From assembly GCA_039707655.1 (NCBI GenBank), contig CM077666.1, positions 399,733,886 to 399,797,885 on the forward strand: a DNA stretch of 64,000 nt, written 5' to 3'. Under the pieces are notes generated by a model. It was given only the letters and a program-made list of their open reading frames with translations. It was not told where the DNA came from and did no database searches. The DNA comes from Elymus sibiricus (Eukaryota > Streptophyta > Magnoliopsida > Poales > Poaceae). Numbering within the stretch: position 1 is the stretch's first letter; each line of letters starts with the position of its first letter. Positions 46,040 to 57,539 of the stretch are shown here, piece after piece. A program made the translations under genes and the position numbers.

Positions 46040-46930
46040 TGTAGACAATAGGGAAAGGGACACACGGAGGCTGCCGTTGGGAATATACAAGTGCAACGAT
46101 GCATGGGTGCAGCCCCGAGTTACTATAAAGTTGTTGGCGAGGATTTTGTCTCCCAAAAGTTGTATGACACAGCTAACGATGATGTGCTACTCGTCTTCTT
46201 TCTTTTGTACTGTCAGCAATGGTGAGAACACGCACCGTAGTTCGTGTTCCAACAATCAACAGGCTGTGATTAAATGTTGGGATTAGCGCCCTAGAGACCA
46301 CCCTGGTTGAGCAAAAGTTCCTTCACACCTGGCTATAATGAGAGCTAGTAGAAAGTTTCCTCACTTTCCGACATGAGTACTTGAGTAAGAGCACTAGTTG
46401 TAAGCATGTCCCATTGGAAGCTGAACTGCTGAACCAGTACAACTACTTATAGTATGATCTGAAGTTGATAGGGGATTTTTCTGAACAGCCATGCATGTGC
46501 ACCCTCCATCCGGCTGTTTAGTTTGTGTTGAGATCAGTGCTAGCTTACTATCTCCGCTTCATAGAATAAGCTCTGTTAAGTATTTATGGTGCACAAAAAA
46601 CAAATCAACATATTGTAGTACAAATGTGTTTTTTTTTCTTTTTAAAAAGAGAGCTGTCTCTCCAGTGAAATTAACGAAACTTTGTCCTAAGAGGAGAATG
46701 GAGTTCTTACGTGCGTGGTCGTGGAGCCATTACATGTTTCGACGTCGGTGTCAACCGGTGGTCGTGTGAGCCACTTGGGAGTTCTTATTCGACTTGAAAG
46801 CATTAAATTGTTGTTGTAACGCTCACATGGACCGACACATGAATCTCTTGCTCGCTCAGCTTGGCTCCCTACTCAGCTCGTTTAGCTTTTTATTCGCTCG
46901 CTCCGCTGCTAGCTCACAAAAGCCGGCTAT
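46040..46930. other. Displaced upstream region of the RGF-like gene
   Basis: With the CACTA element and one TGT removed, 46043 joins 32728, so this is the former 5' flank of the minus-strand RGF-like gene. Read on the minus strand, TATATTC around 46083-46090 and TTTATAG around 46121-46128 are possible TATA elements. No ORF in it is convincing. Confidence 0.5.
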
Positions 46931-48065
46931 CGTATTTTTTATTTGAAAAAGCTCATTAAATCAAAGAAGTTCGTGTATTTTTTTTAAATGTTAGATTATA
47001 TTTTTTTGCGAATTAAAAAACAAAAGGTTTAGAAAAATGTTCGCAAATTTAAAAAATATTTGTGAATTTTAAACAATGTTCACAAATTTTTAAAATGTTT
47101 GAAATTTTAAAAAATTCACATGCTTAAAAAATGTTCATGAAGTTTAAATATTCATGGATTCTAAAAAAATTCATAGTTTTTTAAAATGTTCATGACTTTT
47201 AATGAATATTCATGATTTGACGTGTGAAAAAATAAAATAAAAAATAAAAAAGAGAAGAAAAACAAAAAAAATAGAAGACAAACAGGAAAGAAATAAAACC
47301 TGAAAACCAAACGAAAGGCATGAAATCACAGAAAATAAAGAAAAAAAAATGGGCAGTACCTCTTCAAAAGCTGAAAAAAAAACGGTTGGCCCAGCAACAC
47401 ATACCCTTATTGGTGGGTCCAAAACGTCGCTCATAACTTCCCATGCACAAGGAGGCTTCAAATCTGGGGAGCTTAGTATCTTTATAGATAAATTAGCCGG
47501 ACTATTGGCCAAGTTTTCTTGATTGCACCACATGAAAATAATATGATTCTTCAAGAGGGTTTGAAATGACGTAAAATTTTCTATAAAATATAATATAATT
47601 GAATCCTTAAAAAACATATAGTTGATAATCGAACGAACCACCTAAGAAAACTAACGAGTATTAATTCTCCAAAAATCAAATAAAAGTTGGCTCCACCCTA
47701 CTAAAACAACATCAACGTGTCGTATGGGTGGTTCCTATTCGCCGCCTGCAAGTGGCAAAAAGAGGAGGCACCGCTCGCAAGGGAGCGAGGTGGACCGGAC
47801 CAATTTTGTCCCGCATGCTGTTGTTCGTTGCTGCAGTTTTTTTCTTTTCGTTTCTGTTTGCTTTTTTTGGGGTTTTCTTTTCGGTTCATTCTGAATTTTT
47901 TTGTTTTGGTTTGGTCTGGTTTTTCCCTTTTAATACATGGTGAACAATTTTTTTAATACACAGTGAACAATTATTTAATATATGATGAACATTTTTTGAG
48001 TACACACTAAACATGATTGTAATATACGATGAACATTTTCAAATACGCACTAAACATTTTTTGTC
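46931..48065. mobile_element. Possible MULE-like element (AT-rich arrays around a GC-richer core)
   Basis: The left part (46960-47345) has repeated TTCA(T/C)GAATTTT and AAAATGTTC phrases followed by an A-rich tract. The right part (47830-48062) has a T-rich tract followed by GATGAACATTTTT repeats, giving a roughly mirror-image layout. The core holds a GAGGCACCGCTCGCAAGGGAGCG stretch. I have seen such layouts in Triticeae Mutator-like elements but cannot prove ends or a TSD. Confidence 0.35.
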
Positions 48066-48555
48066 GTAGCCGTTGCCCGCTGGAACCGGAAGGCATTCTC
48101 CGCTGGTGTCTCAGGAGAGAGATTGGGAGATTATCAGCCGGTCACTCCATCAGCAAACATTTTCTTTGTTACAGACAGTCAGATACTCCATCAGCAAGCC
48201 GACATAAGCCTGGCATTGGCGTCGCCATGGAAATCTTTGCCTGGCGAAATGGCAGGCGTTGGAGCGAGATGTCGGAAAAGACTGCGGCAGGAGAACGCGT
48301 GCCCCGACGCGCAGGTCGCGCGCGCACGGCCACCGGACCGAGCAGCACCGCTCCCCCGCCTCCGTTGTCCCGACGGCGCGTACGCAAACGTGTGTACGTT
48401 CCTAGTTCGTACGCCGCGTGCCTGGGCGGTCTGTTTCCGTGCTTGCATAGAGTCGTGCACGCATCTATGTCTGCGCATCGATCAGAAGAGTGCGTATCCT
48501 CTGCTCCCACCTCATAGCTCCCATGCTTCCATCTTTAGAAAAAATGAATTTAAAA
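48066..48555. other. Unassigned GC-rich region
   Basis: Several overlapping ORFs of Arg/Ala/Pro-rich composition on both strands. None shows a motif, and no gene is supported. Confidence 0.4.
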
Positions 48556-48622
48556 GTTACTAATTCAAAATAAGCGTCGTAGTTTCGAACTAAGGTTGCA
48601 CTTATTTTGAATCAGAGGGAGT
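48556..48622. mobile_element. Stowaway-like MITE remnant
   Basis: An inverted pair, ATTCAAAATAAGCG and its near complement CTTATTTTGAATCAGAGGGAGTA, with the terminal CTCCCTCTGATTCAAAATAAG form of Triticeae mariner MITEs. The left terminus lacks the CTCCCTC part. Confidence 0.55.
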
Positions 48623-48647
48623 AGCATTTTTTTAAGAGAAAAGTATG

Positions 48648-49309
48648 TTTTTTTTTGCGAGAAACTTCCAATCTATTCATCTTCAATCATGGCAGTACAA
48701 AGAACAACAGAGGTAATAAAAATTACAACCATGTCCGTGGACCACCTAGCGACGACTACAAGCACTGGAGCGAGCCGAAGGCGCGCCGCCGTCATCGCCC
48801 CTCCCTCACTGGAGCCGGGCAAACCTTGTTGTAGTAGACAGTCGGGAAGTCGTCGTGCTAAGGCCCCATAGGACCAGCGCACCAGAGTAGCAACCATCGC
48901 CGATGAAGAAAGTCGTAGATCAGAAGAATCAAACCTGTAAACATCCAAACAAAGGCGAACGAAGACCGGATCCAAACAGATCCACCGAAGACCAGCACCG
49001 ACCGAATCCCGCGAGATCCGACGGAGACAAACCTCCACACGCCCTCCGATGATGCTAGACACACCATCGGGACGGGGATAGAACGTGGGAGACATTATTC
49101 CTACTATGGGATATCGCCGCCGCCACACAGCCCCAACCAACACGCTGAATCTAACAAGAACGAGAACGGGGTCCCTCCCGCCGGCGGGGGGCCGAGATCC
49201 TCCACACCTCCATGGCCTAGAGGCCATCGGAGATGGGGCGGACCGGCGGCGGCGCCGACGGGAGAAGAAGAGCTTTTCTTGTGGAGGAGGAAAGAGATGT
49301 CGATCAAGT
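48648..49309 (-). mobile_element. LINE 3' fragment inserted in the foldback element
   Basis: The T-run at 48648-48656 is a reversed poly(A) tail, and the insertion is flanked by a 13-bp TSD, AGAGAAAAGTATG, at 48635-48647 and 49310-49322. An open minus-strand frame (48673-49227) spans it but shows no reverse-transcriptase or RNase H motif. Confidence 0.65.
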
Positions 49310-49400
49310 AGAGAAAAGTATGTTTTTGATCCTCAAGTTTCCAAAAAGTATAGACTGGGTTCTCGCAAAAAAAAGTATAGACTGGGTCCCTCAAGATTTT

Positions 49401-51383
49401 TTTAGGGGAACGCGACAGAAAACAAAAAAATTCGGTACAGCGAGCACTTCCAGTAAAACTATGGAGATGCATACAAGGTTTTTGATCTGATCGTTACCGA
49501 ATCGTAGCGCATCGGAAGTATACTCGATGTAAATCGTCGGTGCATATCCCCGCAGTTAGGATTTACAACCTCCCAACCGCGAGGATGTACTCCCTCATCT
49601 GCCCTTTGGACAGTCCCTCGGACAGCCCTTCAGGAGTCAGTCGGACAGTCTCCCGGACGGTGTCACGGACAGCCCTTCGGGAGGACCCTCAAAACTCGGA
49701 CTTTCACTCGGACAGCCCTTCAGGAGGCACTCTCGAACAGCCCCTCGGGCAAAAAGATCGAACATACGACCTCTCTACGGGGTTACACACATACGGTGCC
49801 ATCTATCCGGTAGGGCTTCGCCGTCCAGAACTAGTTCCCACCGGAATCCAGACAGCCTTTCGGCTCTACGAAACTATTTCGCGGGGAGGGAAAGAGAAGG
49901 CCAGATCATGCATGGCATTTGTATGTGAGAAAAAGTGTGTTTTGGGCAGCCCCCTCCACCCCTATTTATAGGCCAAACCCAAGGGTGGCTTCTCCAAGAA
50001 GCCACAATGGGAAAAATACCAAAAGGCCCTCAAGGTGGCTTCTCCAAGAAGCCACCAAAAAGTGCTTTTCACTATTTACGGAAACATTTTTCCACGACCG
50101 TTAAATCCGAAAATATTTCTGTAGGTCTTAGAATAATTCCAGTAGCCAATAAAATAATTTTGGACGCGTTTCGAAACAATTACGGATTAGTGATTTTCAT
50201 CTGCGAAAAGCAACCAAAGCGGTTCCGGCAGCTCCGGAACATTTCCGGGTTTTTTCTCCGGAAAAATCTCAGAAGTTCCTAGAACAATTCTGGCACCCTT
50301 CAAGAATTTCCAAGCGTGTGCCGAAAACAATTTGACTTAATGGTATACTCCGAAACAACTTTTCAGTTTTACCGAAACTATTCTGGTGTTCTCTCTCCGG
50401 AACTTTTCCGTTGTCTCCGAAACTTTTTCGGTGACTTTCTCTCAAACTCCCTGTCTAGTATTCAGCAGATAGATGACCCTTAAGCGTGTGACCCTATAGG
50501 TTCGGTGAAGTATAAACATGATCCGGAACACTTTCCGATCAATGATTAACATCGGAGCCGTGGACACCCATATTGACACCTATACCCACACGAATAAATA
50601 TTCGAGTGAAACTCCAGTTGCCGTGTGCTATTCATGTTGCTTCGCGATATGTTATAAATACCCGAGGTGAGATTTATCGGCATCCCCGTGGATCAACACT
50701 TGTCCACAATGCCAGTTACCTCGTTACCGGTTTTGTTCTCTTTTCTCGTTCCCGTGTTCCAGCATCCCTGTGATCAAATCACATTGTGTCTGGCCAGACG
50801 ATGATGGATACCGTAACACCGAGAGGGCCCAGAGATATCTCTCTATCGTCGAAGGAGCAAATCCCAATCTTGAGCTATCAAGTCCCTTGTCATACTTTCC
50901 CATGAAACCGTAAGCCGCCGTAATAGCCACCCAGTTACGGATGACGTTTAACAAACCCCAAAGTTCATGAATCAAGTATGAAGGAACTCGACACTCTCAT
51001 GGTCTAAGGAATTATGCAAACGTTAACTTTCTCTGTGTTATTAACCATTAAATTGTGACGAATGTATCTCATAGCATAACATCAATTCGGTTCGATTCAA
51101 CATAAGTGTTCTCCTAACATTGTGCCCTTAAAGTTGCCGGCATAGTCATGCCCATGATCAGAAAAACAGAACCATCATGCAACACTTGAGCCAGTCTTAG
51201 AGGCCGGACTAGGAATACATTTTACCGTTTATTATTCCCATTGTGCATATGAGTCTTCCTCCGAGCCTCGTGGTTATTGTAGACTCGAGAAACATATTAG
51301 TTATAGCACGGAATATAAACTTAATTACGAACATGGGGATAAATAATAACATTTTTTATTGCCTCTAGGGCATATCTCCTACA
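49401..51383 (-). mobile_element. Reversed solo LTR of the copia C/E family
   Basis: The 1983-bp sequence matches the element C and E LTRs. It begins TTTAGGGGAACGC (TG changed to TT) and ends GGGCATATCTCCTACA. It sits in a T-rich target of the foldback element, with a near-perfect 5-bp repeat, ATTTT and TTTTT. A reversed TATA motif is at about 49966-49971. Confidence 0.85.
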
Positions 51384-52250
51384 TTTTTTGGTACACATTT
51401 GGTCCTTCAAGCCTTAAAACCGGATAAGTTTAGCCCAAAACCAGATTTTGACCACTTTGACCGGTTTGACCACCCAGATTTTTACCGGGTTTGCCTGGAT
51501 GAACAGAAAATTTCAAACAAAATACAAAAAATTCTGATTTTTTTCCATCCAATATGCTTACATGCCTAAGGTTCGTGCCAATTTTCGTGGTCTTTTGACA
51601 CTCAAGGAGCTCGTGGCAAAAAAAAATCTACTCTAGGTGAAAAGTAAATTAAAAAATAGCAACAGAATAAAAAACATCTGAATTTTTTGGCACCCAAGAT
51701 ACTTGGGTGCGCTACGTGCGTACAATTCTTTTTTGTGAAATGACACCCGACGAGCTCTAGCTAGAAAAAAATGGATACTTTTTTGTGAGCAAAAATTTGT
51801 TTTTTTTCCACGAGCTCCTCGAATGTCCAAAGATGAAGAAAAATTACACGCACCTTGCGCATCGGAGCATATTGAACCCCAAAACATTTCAGATTTTTTT
51901 ATTTTGTTTGCTATTTTTTTGAACTTACTGTTCACCTAAAGTAGATTATTATTTTTTTGCCACGGGCTCCTGGATTGTCAAAAGACCACGAAATTGGCAT
52001 GCACCCTGCGCATGTAAGCATATTGGATGGCAAAAAAATTCATATTTCGTCGATTTTTTTCGAATTTATTGTTCATCCGGTCAAACGCGGTCAAAATCTG
52101 GGCGGTCAAAGTGGCCAAAATCTTGTTTTGGACTAAACTTACTCGGTTTTGAGACTTGAAGGACCAAATATGTACCAAAAATTCTTGAGGGACCAAGTCT
52201 ATACTTTTGGGAAACTTGAGGGACCAAAAACATATTGTTCTCTCTTTTTT

Positions 52251-53144
52251 AGTGCTCACAAGACATGTATACACATTCTCTAAGAATTTTAAGTTCAAAT
52301 TCGAAATACGCACGGACAAATAAAAAGGAAACGGTTGGCTTCAATCGACGGATCCAAGCTTTTGTGCCCGCCGCCTCGGTTGTTTGCCATGTGTCCTCAT
52401 AGGTCCCACGTACGACGACTATTTTCAGAAAGTCTAAGGGAATCCTATTAATTTATCTCCCCCCTATCTCTCCCTCATCAACATTCACGGCCAGATTTGT
52501 CACGCACGAAGCAGCATGCGCCCCACACCGCGACATCCCATTACCGTTGGCCGTCCACCGCGTTAGTGCAGAAGGGGTCGCAGGAGATGTTGCTCAACGA
52601 CGTGTTGCTGGCTGACAGCCAAAGACGAGGGCCGCCACATGCCGCTACAGTCCGGCCACTGGCTGCTCAACAGCGTGCTATTGTTGGGCACCCCTGCTGA
52701 TGCAAGACCGAAGACGAGGTTCACCACGTTAGGATACTCCTCGTCAGGAGAGCCTTCCGCGCCGGCGTCGGTCACGGTGGCGGTGGGGACATCAGCGCAG
52801 TCCGAAGTCGTGGCTCCGACGGGCCTTTTGGCGGAGGGGTCGTCCCTGGTGCTAGGCTGGATACGGGTTGGGGATGCGGGCACCCATCATTACCATCTCG
52901 CGTGGCCAAAACTGCAACGGGGAAGGATGGGGACAGCCGCTGGAGGTGGCAATCGGTGGATTGCCCGCAGGGCAGGAAGGAGCGGAGAGAGGCGCCCTTG
53001 GGGGAGCGTGGAGGTGACAATCGGTGGATTGCCCGGAGGGCAGGAAGGAGCGGAGAGAGGCGCCCTTGGGGGAGCGTGCCGCATGCCGTCAATTGCCACC
53101 TTTACTCGCCAGAATTGGCCGGCGGAGCGGCGGGAGATGGGTTT
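52251..53144. other. Unassigned GC-rich region with a 68-bp tandem duplication
   Basis: ORF 52639-53166 (plus) is open but has no recognised motif, and its second half is the 68-bp repeat at 52943-53010 and 53011-53078 (GGATTGCCCG...AGGAAGGAGCGG). I do not support a gene. Confidence 0.45.
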
Positions 53145-53350
53145 TTTTGTAACAAGGCTCTTGTAGCAATAGCAACGAACACAACTACAGTAAGAGTAAC
53201 ACATGCTTTTTTGCAGGAAAAAAACTCTGCAACAAGATCTCTATTGTGAAAAAAAATCTGCAACAAGACCTCTGTTACAAAAAAAATGTTTTATCTTGCA
53301 AAATTTTTGCAACAAGATCTTTGTTGCAAAAAAAAAAATCTAGAACAAGA
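53145..53350. repeat. Short imperfect repeats with GCAACAAGA(T/C)CT
   Basis: Five or so units of TGCAACAAGATCTCTGTTGC-like sequence separated by A-runs. The 53351-53640 stretch after it holds no supported gene. Confidence 0.6.
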
Positions 53351-53629
53351 ATTATGTTAAAATGATGGAGGGGCCGCTCGATGCGCCAGATCGGCTCGCG
53401 ACCCGGCCTATCTTCTTTTAAAAAAGAGTTAATTGCATACCACACTTGTGGCTAGGGTAACGAATTGGTATCATTTTTTTTTGCAGATCAATATCGAGTC
53501 CGGGGCAGGCAACAACAAATCGCACTGATTCGCGGCTTAGTCCGTTTTGACAGCGAAACTGACAAGCGGACCCACTTCTCTTGAACCGACGTGGCGAGGA
53601 GGCCTGCGCCGGCCCGCTTAATATTTTTT

Positions 53630-54240
53630 CCAAATACACGTTGTACATTTTTTAATGGCAATATACATTTTTTTCTGACCCGCGTAAACATTTTTTTTTG
53701 CATTTTATAAAGAAAATCAAAAAATTTAGGTACAGTTTTTGGGAACACGTGATTATTTTTTTATAAAATGTCACGGACATTTTTCTTAATGGAAATAAAC
53801 ATTGTTTTACATTATGCAAACATATGTTTTTAGATTGTATACACATTTTTAAAAAGTTCGCATGCATTTTTTTAAACACGGGACTATTTTTTATATTGGC
53901 ACGAACAATTTTTTTGAAAAAATTATCAACATTTTAGTAAAACAGCGCTAACAATTTTTTTATATTGGGTTAACATTTTTCTAATACATGATTAACATTT
54001 TTTCAAATACATGTTTTGATGATTACTTTTTCCATACACATCTGTACATTTTTCGTGTACATCAGGAACATTTTTTTATACACGTTTCACATTTTCTCAA
54101 ATGCATGGTTAACGTTTTTAAAATGTGCGATGAACACTTTGAAAACTAAAAGGAAACAAATAGGAAAATGAAAATAAATAAAAAAAGAGAACAAAAATAG
54201 AAAAAACATACAAAAAGAAAAGAAAAAGCGGGCGTGACGT
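53630..54240. repeat. AT-rich array of ACATTTTTT phrases
   Basis: More than fifteen short units (AACATTTTT, GTACATTTTT, TTAACATTTTT) in one orientation, followed by an A-rich tract (54150-54228). It resembles the arrays at 46960-47220 and 47930-48060 and may be part of another MULE-like element. Confidence 0.6.
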
Positions 54241-54683
54241 CGGCGCTACTGGGCCGGCCTACGAATCGGTTGCCTTCAGGCGAGGCAAGCTACTGCCTTG
54301 CAGTAGGCGGGACATAGCCGCGGCCCATGCTACCTCCCTAGGGACTGTTTCGTTCGCTCTTTTTTGCATGGTAATACATGTCTCCTTTTCAAAAAAATAA
54401 GGTAATATGTGTCTCATTTATATCATAAGGATCAGAGTAAAAGCCACATACATACCGACCTAACAAAACTGAACAAATAACAGGACGCTACCTCCCTAGG
54501 AACTGTTTAGTTCGCTAGGGGAAGCTAAAATCTGATGTTCCATAGGTATTTGGATTGGAAATGCTAAGTTGTTATCAGAATTTGCGTATTTTGTGTTGGT
54601 CTAAGACACGGGTGTGTTAGGGACTTGACTCAGGTCGGTCTCCATTCAAAAAAAGAAAAAAGTAAGGCCGATAGGTTGATCGG
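54241..54683. other. Unassigned region
   Basis: It contains a 28-bp near-duplicate, GCTACCTCCCTAGGGACTGT..., at 54328 and 54486. No gene supported. Confidence 0.4.
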
Positions 54684-55086
54684 TTTTTTTTTATTTAGGA
54701 AATGCCATCATGGCTAGCTTTATTTCATCTCAAATAACGACAAATCATCCAAAATAAGCCTATGGATAAAAGAGGGAGGATTGTCCGTCCACAGAACCGA
54801 AGGATCAACCCTAGCCCTTCTAGCTAGCTCATGAGCCACGCGATTCGATTCACGCGCACAATACTCAAAAATAACATGGCCAAAATCATTACAAATCACA
54901 AAGCAATCATTAAGAATAGGGACCGCTACTGAATTAACTGCTCCTTGATTAATCTCCTTGACCAATTCTGCACAATCAGTGTGAACTAGCAATTTGTGAA
55001 TACCCAGAGAATCTGCAAGTTGCAACCCCTTCTTCATAGCCAAAGCTTCCGATGTATATGCATCAATTGTTTTACCCATATAGGAG
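54684..55086 (-). mobile_element. LINE 3' end with RNase H coding tail, truncated by element E
   Basis: The T-run at 54684-54692 is a reversed poly(A) tail. The minus-strand frame ending at 54720 codes for the C-terminal RNase H (RVT_3-type) domain of a plant LINE: TSEALAMKKGLQLA carries the second acidic residue, LLVHTDCAELVKEI the third, and ESNRVAHELARRA the terminal motif. The N-terminal part is cut off at 55086 by element E; codons upstream of about 55084 belong to the LTR. Confidence 0.8.
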
Positions 55087-57233
55087 TGTAGGGGAACGCA
55101 GCAGAAAACAAAAATTTCCGGTACTGCGAGCACGCCCAGGATCACTATGGAGATGCAAACAAGGTTTTTGATCTTTTCGTTACCGACTCGTAGCGTAGCA
55201 GAAGTAGAGTCGATGACGATCGGCGGTGCAGATCCCCGCAGCTAGGATTTTACAACCTCCCAACCGCGAGGATGTTCTCCCTCGGACAGCCCTCCGGGAG
55301 GCAGTCGGACAGTCCCTCGGACAGTGTCATGGACAGCCCTTCGGGAGGACCCTCGAAACTCGGACGGTCACTCGGACAGCCCTTCGGGAGGACACTCGAA
55401 ACTCGGACGGTCACTCGGACAGCCCTTCAGGAGGCACTCTCGAACAGCCCCTCGGGCAAAAAGATCGAACCTACGACCTATCTACGGGGTTGCACACATA
55501 CGGTGTCATCTATCCGGCAGGGCTTCGCCGTCCAGAACTAGTTCTCACCGGAACCCAGACAGCTTTCTGGCTCTACGAAACTATTTCGCGGGGAGGGAGA
55601 GAGAAGCCAGATCATTGCATGGCACTTGTATGTGAGAAAGAGTGAGTGTGGAGAGCACCTCTCCACCTCTATTTATAGGAAATCCCAAGGGGTAGGGTGG
55701 CATTCCAAAACCCCAAAATGCCCATGAATGGACTCCTCCACAAGGGCATAAAGGGGAAGGTAAGAGGGCAAGTGAGGCCCCATGGTGGAGCCTCACCATG
55801 GCCGGCCACCCCCAAGTGGGTCCCCCCCAAAGGGGGTTCCTTAGTCCCCAAGTCCTTCTAGAAGCCTTATGGGAAAAGCCCTAAAAGGTGGCTTTCCATA
55901 AAGTAACCAAAAAGTGCTTTTCACTAATCATGGAAACATTTTTCCGCGACCGTTAAATCCGAAAATATTTCTGTAGGTCTTAGAACATTTCGAGTACCCA
56001 CCAAAATAATTTTGGACGCGTTCCGAAACAATTCCGGATTACTGATTTTCATCTGCGAAAAACAACCAAAGCGGTTCCGGCAGCTCCGGAACATTTTCGG
56101 GTTTTTCTCCGGAAAAATCCTAGAAGTTTCCAGAACAATTCTGGCACCCTCCAAGAATTTCCAGGCGTGTGCCGAAACCAATTTGACCTAATGGTATACC
56201 CTGAAACAACTTTTTAGTTTTACCGAAACTATTCCGGTGTTCTCTCTCCGGAACTTTTCTGTTGTCTCCGAAACTTTTCCGATGACTTTCTCTCAGACTC
56301 CTTGTCTAGAATTCAGCAGATAGATGACCCTTAAGCGTGTGACCCTATAGGTTCGGTGAAGTATAGACATGACCGGAACACTTTCCGATCAATGATCAAC
56401 ATCGGAGCCGTGGACACCCATATTGACCCATATACCCACACGAATAAATATTCGAGTGAACCTCCAGTTGCCGTGTGCTATTCCTGTTGCTTCGCGATAT
56501 GTTACAAATACCCGAGGTGAGATTTATCGGCATACCTGTGGATCAACAACTTGTCCACTATGCCAGTTACCTCGTTACCGGTTTTGTTCTCTTTTCTCGT
56601 TCCCGTGTTCCGGCATCCCTGTGATCAAATCACATTCTGTCTGGCCAGACGATGATGGATACTGTAACACCGAGAGGGCCCAGAGATATCTCTCCATCGT
56701 CGGAGGAGCAAATCCCAATCTTGAGCTATCAAGTTACTTGACATACTTAACCATGAACCCGTAAGCCACCGTAATAGCCACCCAGTTACGGATGACGTTT
56801 AACAAACCCCAAAGTTCATGAATCAAGCATGAAGAAACTCGATACTCTCATGGTCTAAGGAATTATGCAAACGTAAACTATCTCTGTGTTATTAACCATT
56901 AACTTGTGACGAATGTATCTCATAGCATAACATCAATCGGGTCGATTCAACACAAGTGTTCTCCTAACATTGTGCCCTCAAAGTTGCCGGCATAGTCATG
57001 CCCATGATCAGGAAAACAGAACCATCATGCAACACTTGAGCTAGTCTTGGAGGCCAGACTAGCAATTCATTTTACCGTTTATTATTCCACACGTGCATAT
57101 GAGTTTCCCTCCGAGCCTCGTGGTTATTGTAGACTCGAGAACCATAGCAGTTATAGGATGGAACATAAACATAATTATGAACATGGAGATAAATAATAGA
57201 ATTTATTATTGCCTCTAGGGCATATCTCCTACA
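55087..57233 (-). repeat. 3' LTR of element E
   Basis: Starts TGTAGGGGAACGC, ends CATATCTCCTACA (plus-strand reading). A reversed TATA motif, CCTATTTATAGG, is at 55668-55679. A 43-bp unit is tandemly duplicated at 55343-55428. Confidence 0.88.
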
Positions 57234-57539
57234 GACACCCACTTGTACTAGAGTCAATATTCTAGTCAATGCTAATGCACTTTACACCTATGGCATACTG
57301 GTGTAAAAAATGCTTCGCTTGTGGTATAGCCTGATGTCCAACGGATCTGACATCTTCAGTTCCGTGTGTATCTTTGCATATCCTCGCGTTTTCACGCTTT
57401 CACAAAATTCATTTTTTGTGTGGACTTGGCTTTGTATATATGTGAATCACAGGTCAAACCATGATTCCTAAGGCTAAGCTATGGAGCAACTATCTACAAT
57501 AGTGTCCCATTGACCAAAGCCATCTTGGAACCATACTAA

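Larger units (their letters stand above)
48632..52250. mobile_element. Long inverted-repeat (foldback) element, interrupted twice
   Basis: Excluding two insertions it is about 950 bp. The left arm (48632-48647, 49323-49400, 51384 to about 51700) is complementary to the right arm (about 51850-52250). For example, TATGTTTTTGATCCTCAAG pairs with the reverse of CTTGAGGGACCAAAAACATA, and GGAGCTCGTGGCAAAAAAA pairs with TTTTTTTGCCACGGGCTCC. Arms are roughly 400 bp each with a loop of 100-150 bp. There is no coding sequence. Such elements are usually Mutator-like or unclassified MITEs; TSD not resolved. Confidence 0.7.

Noticed and set aside
48673..49227. 184-codon minus-strand ORF
   Set aside because: Falls wholly inside a TSD-flanked LINE 3' fragment with no reverse-transcriptase motif.
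49540..49971. 143-codon ORF with repeated Ser/Arg/Thr motif (also 55226-55645 and 62431-62860)
   Set aside because: Lies in copia LTRs; the repeats come from the 43-bp and related leader units.
52639..53166. 175-codon GC-rich ORF
   Set aside because: Contains the 68-bp tandem duplication and no motif; the antisense strand is equally open.
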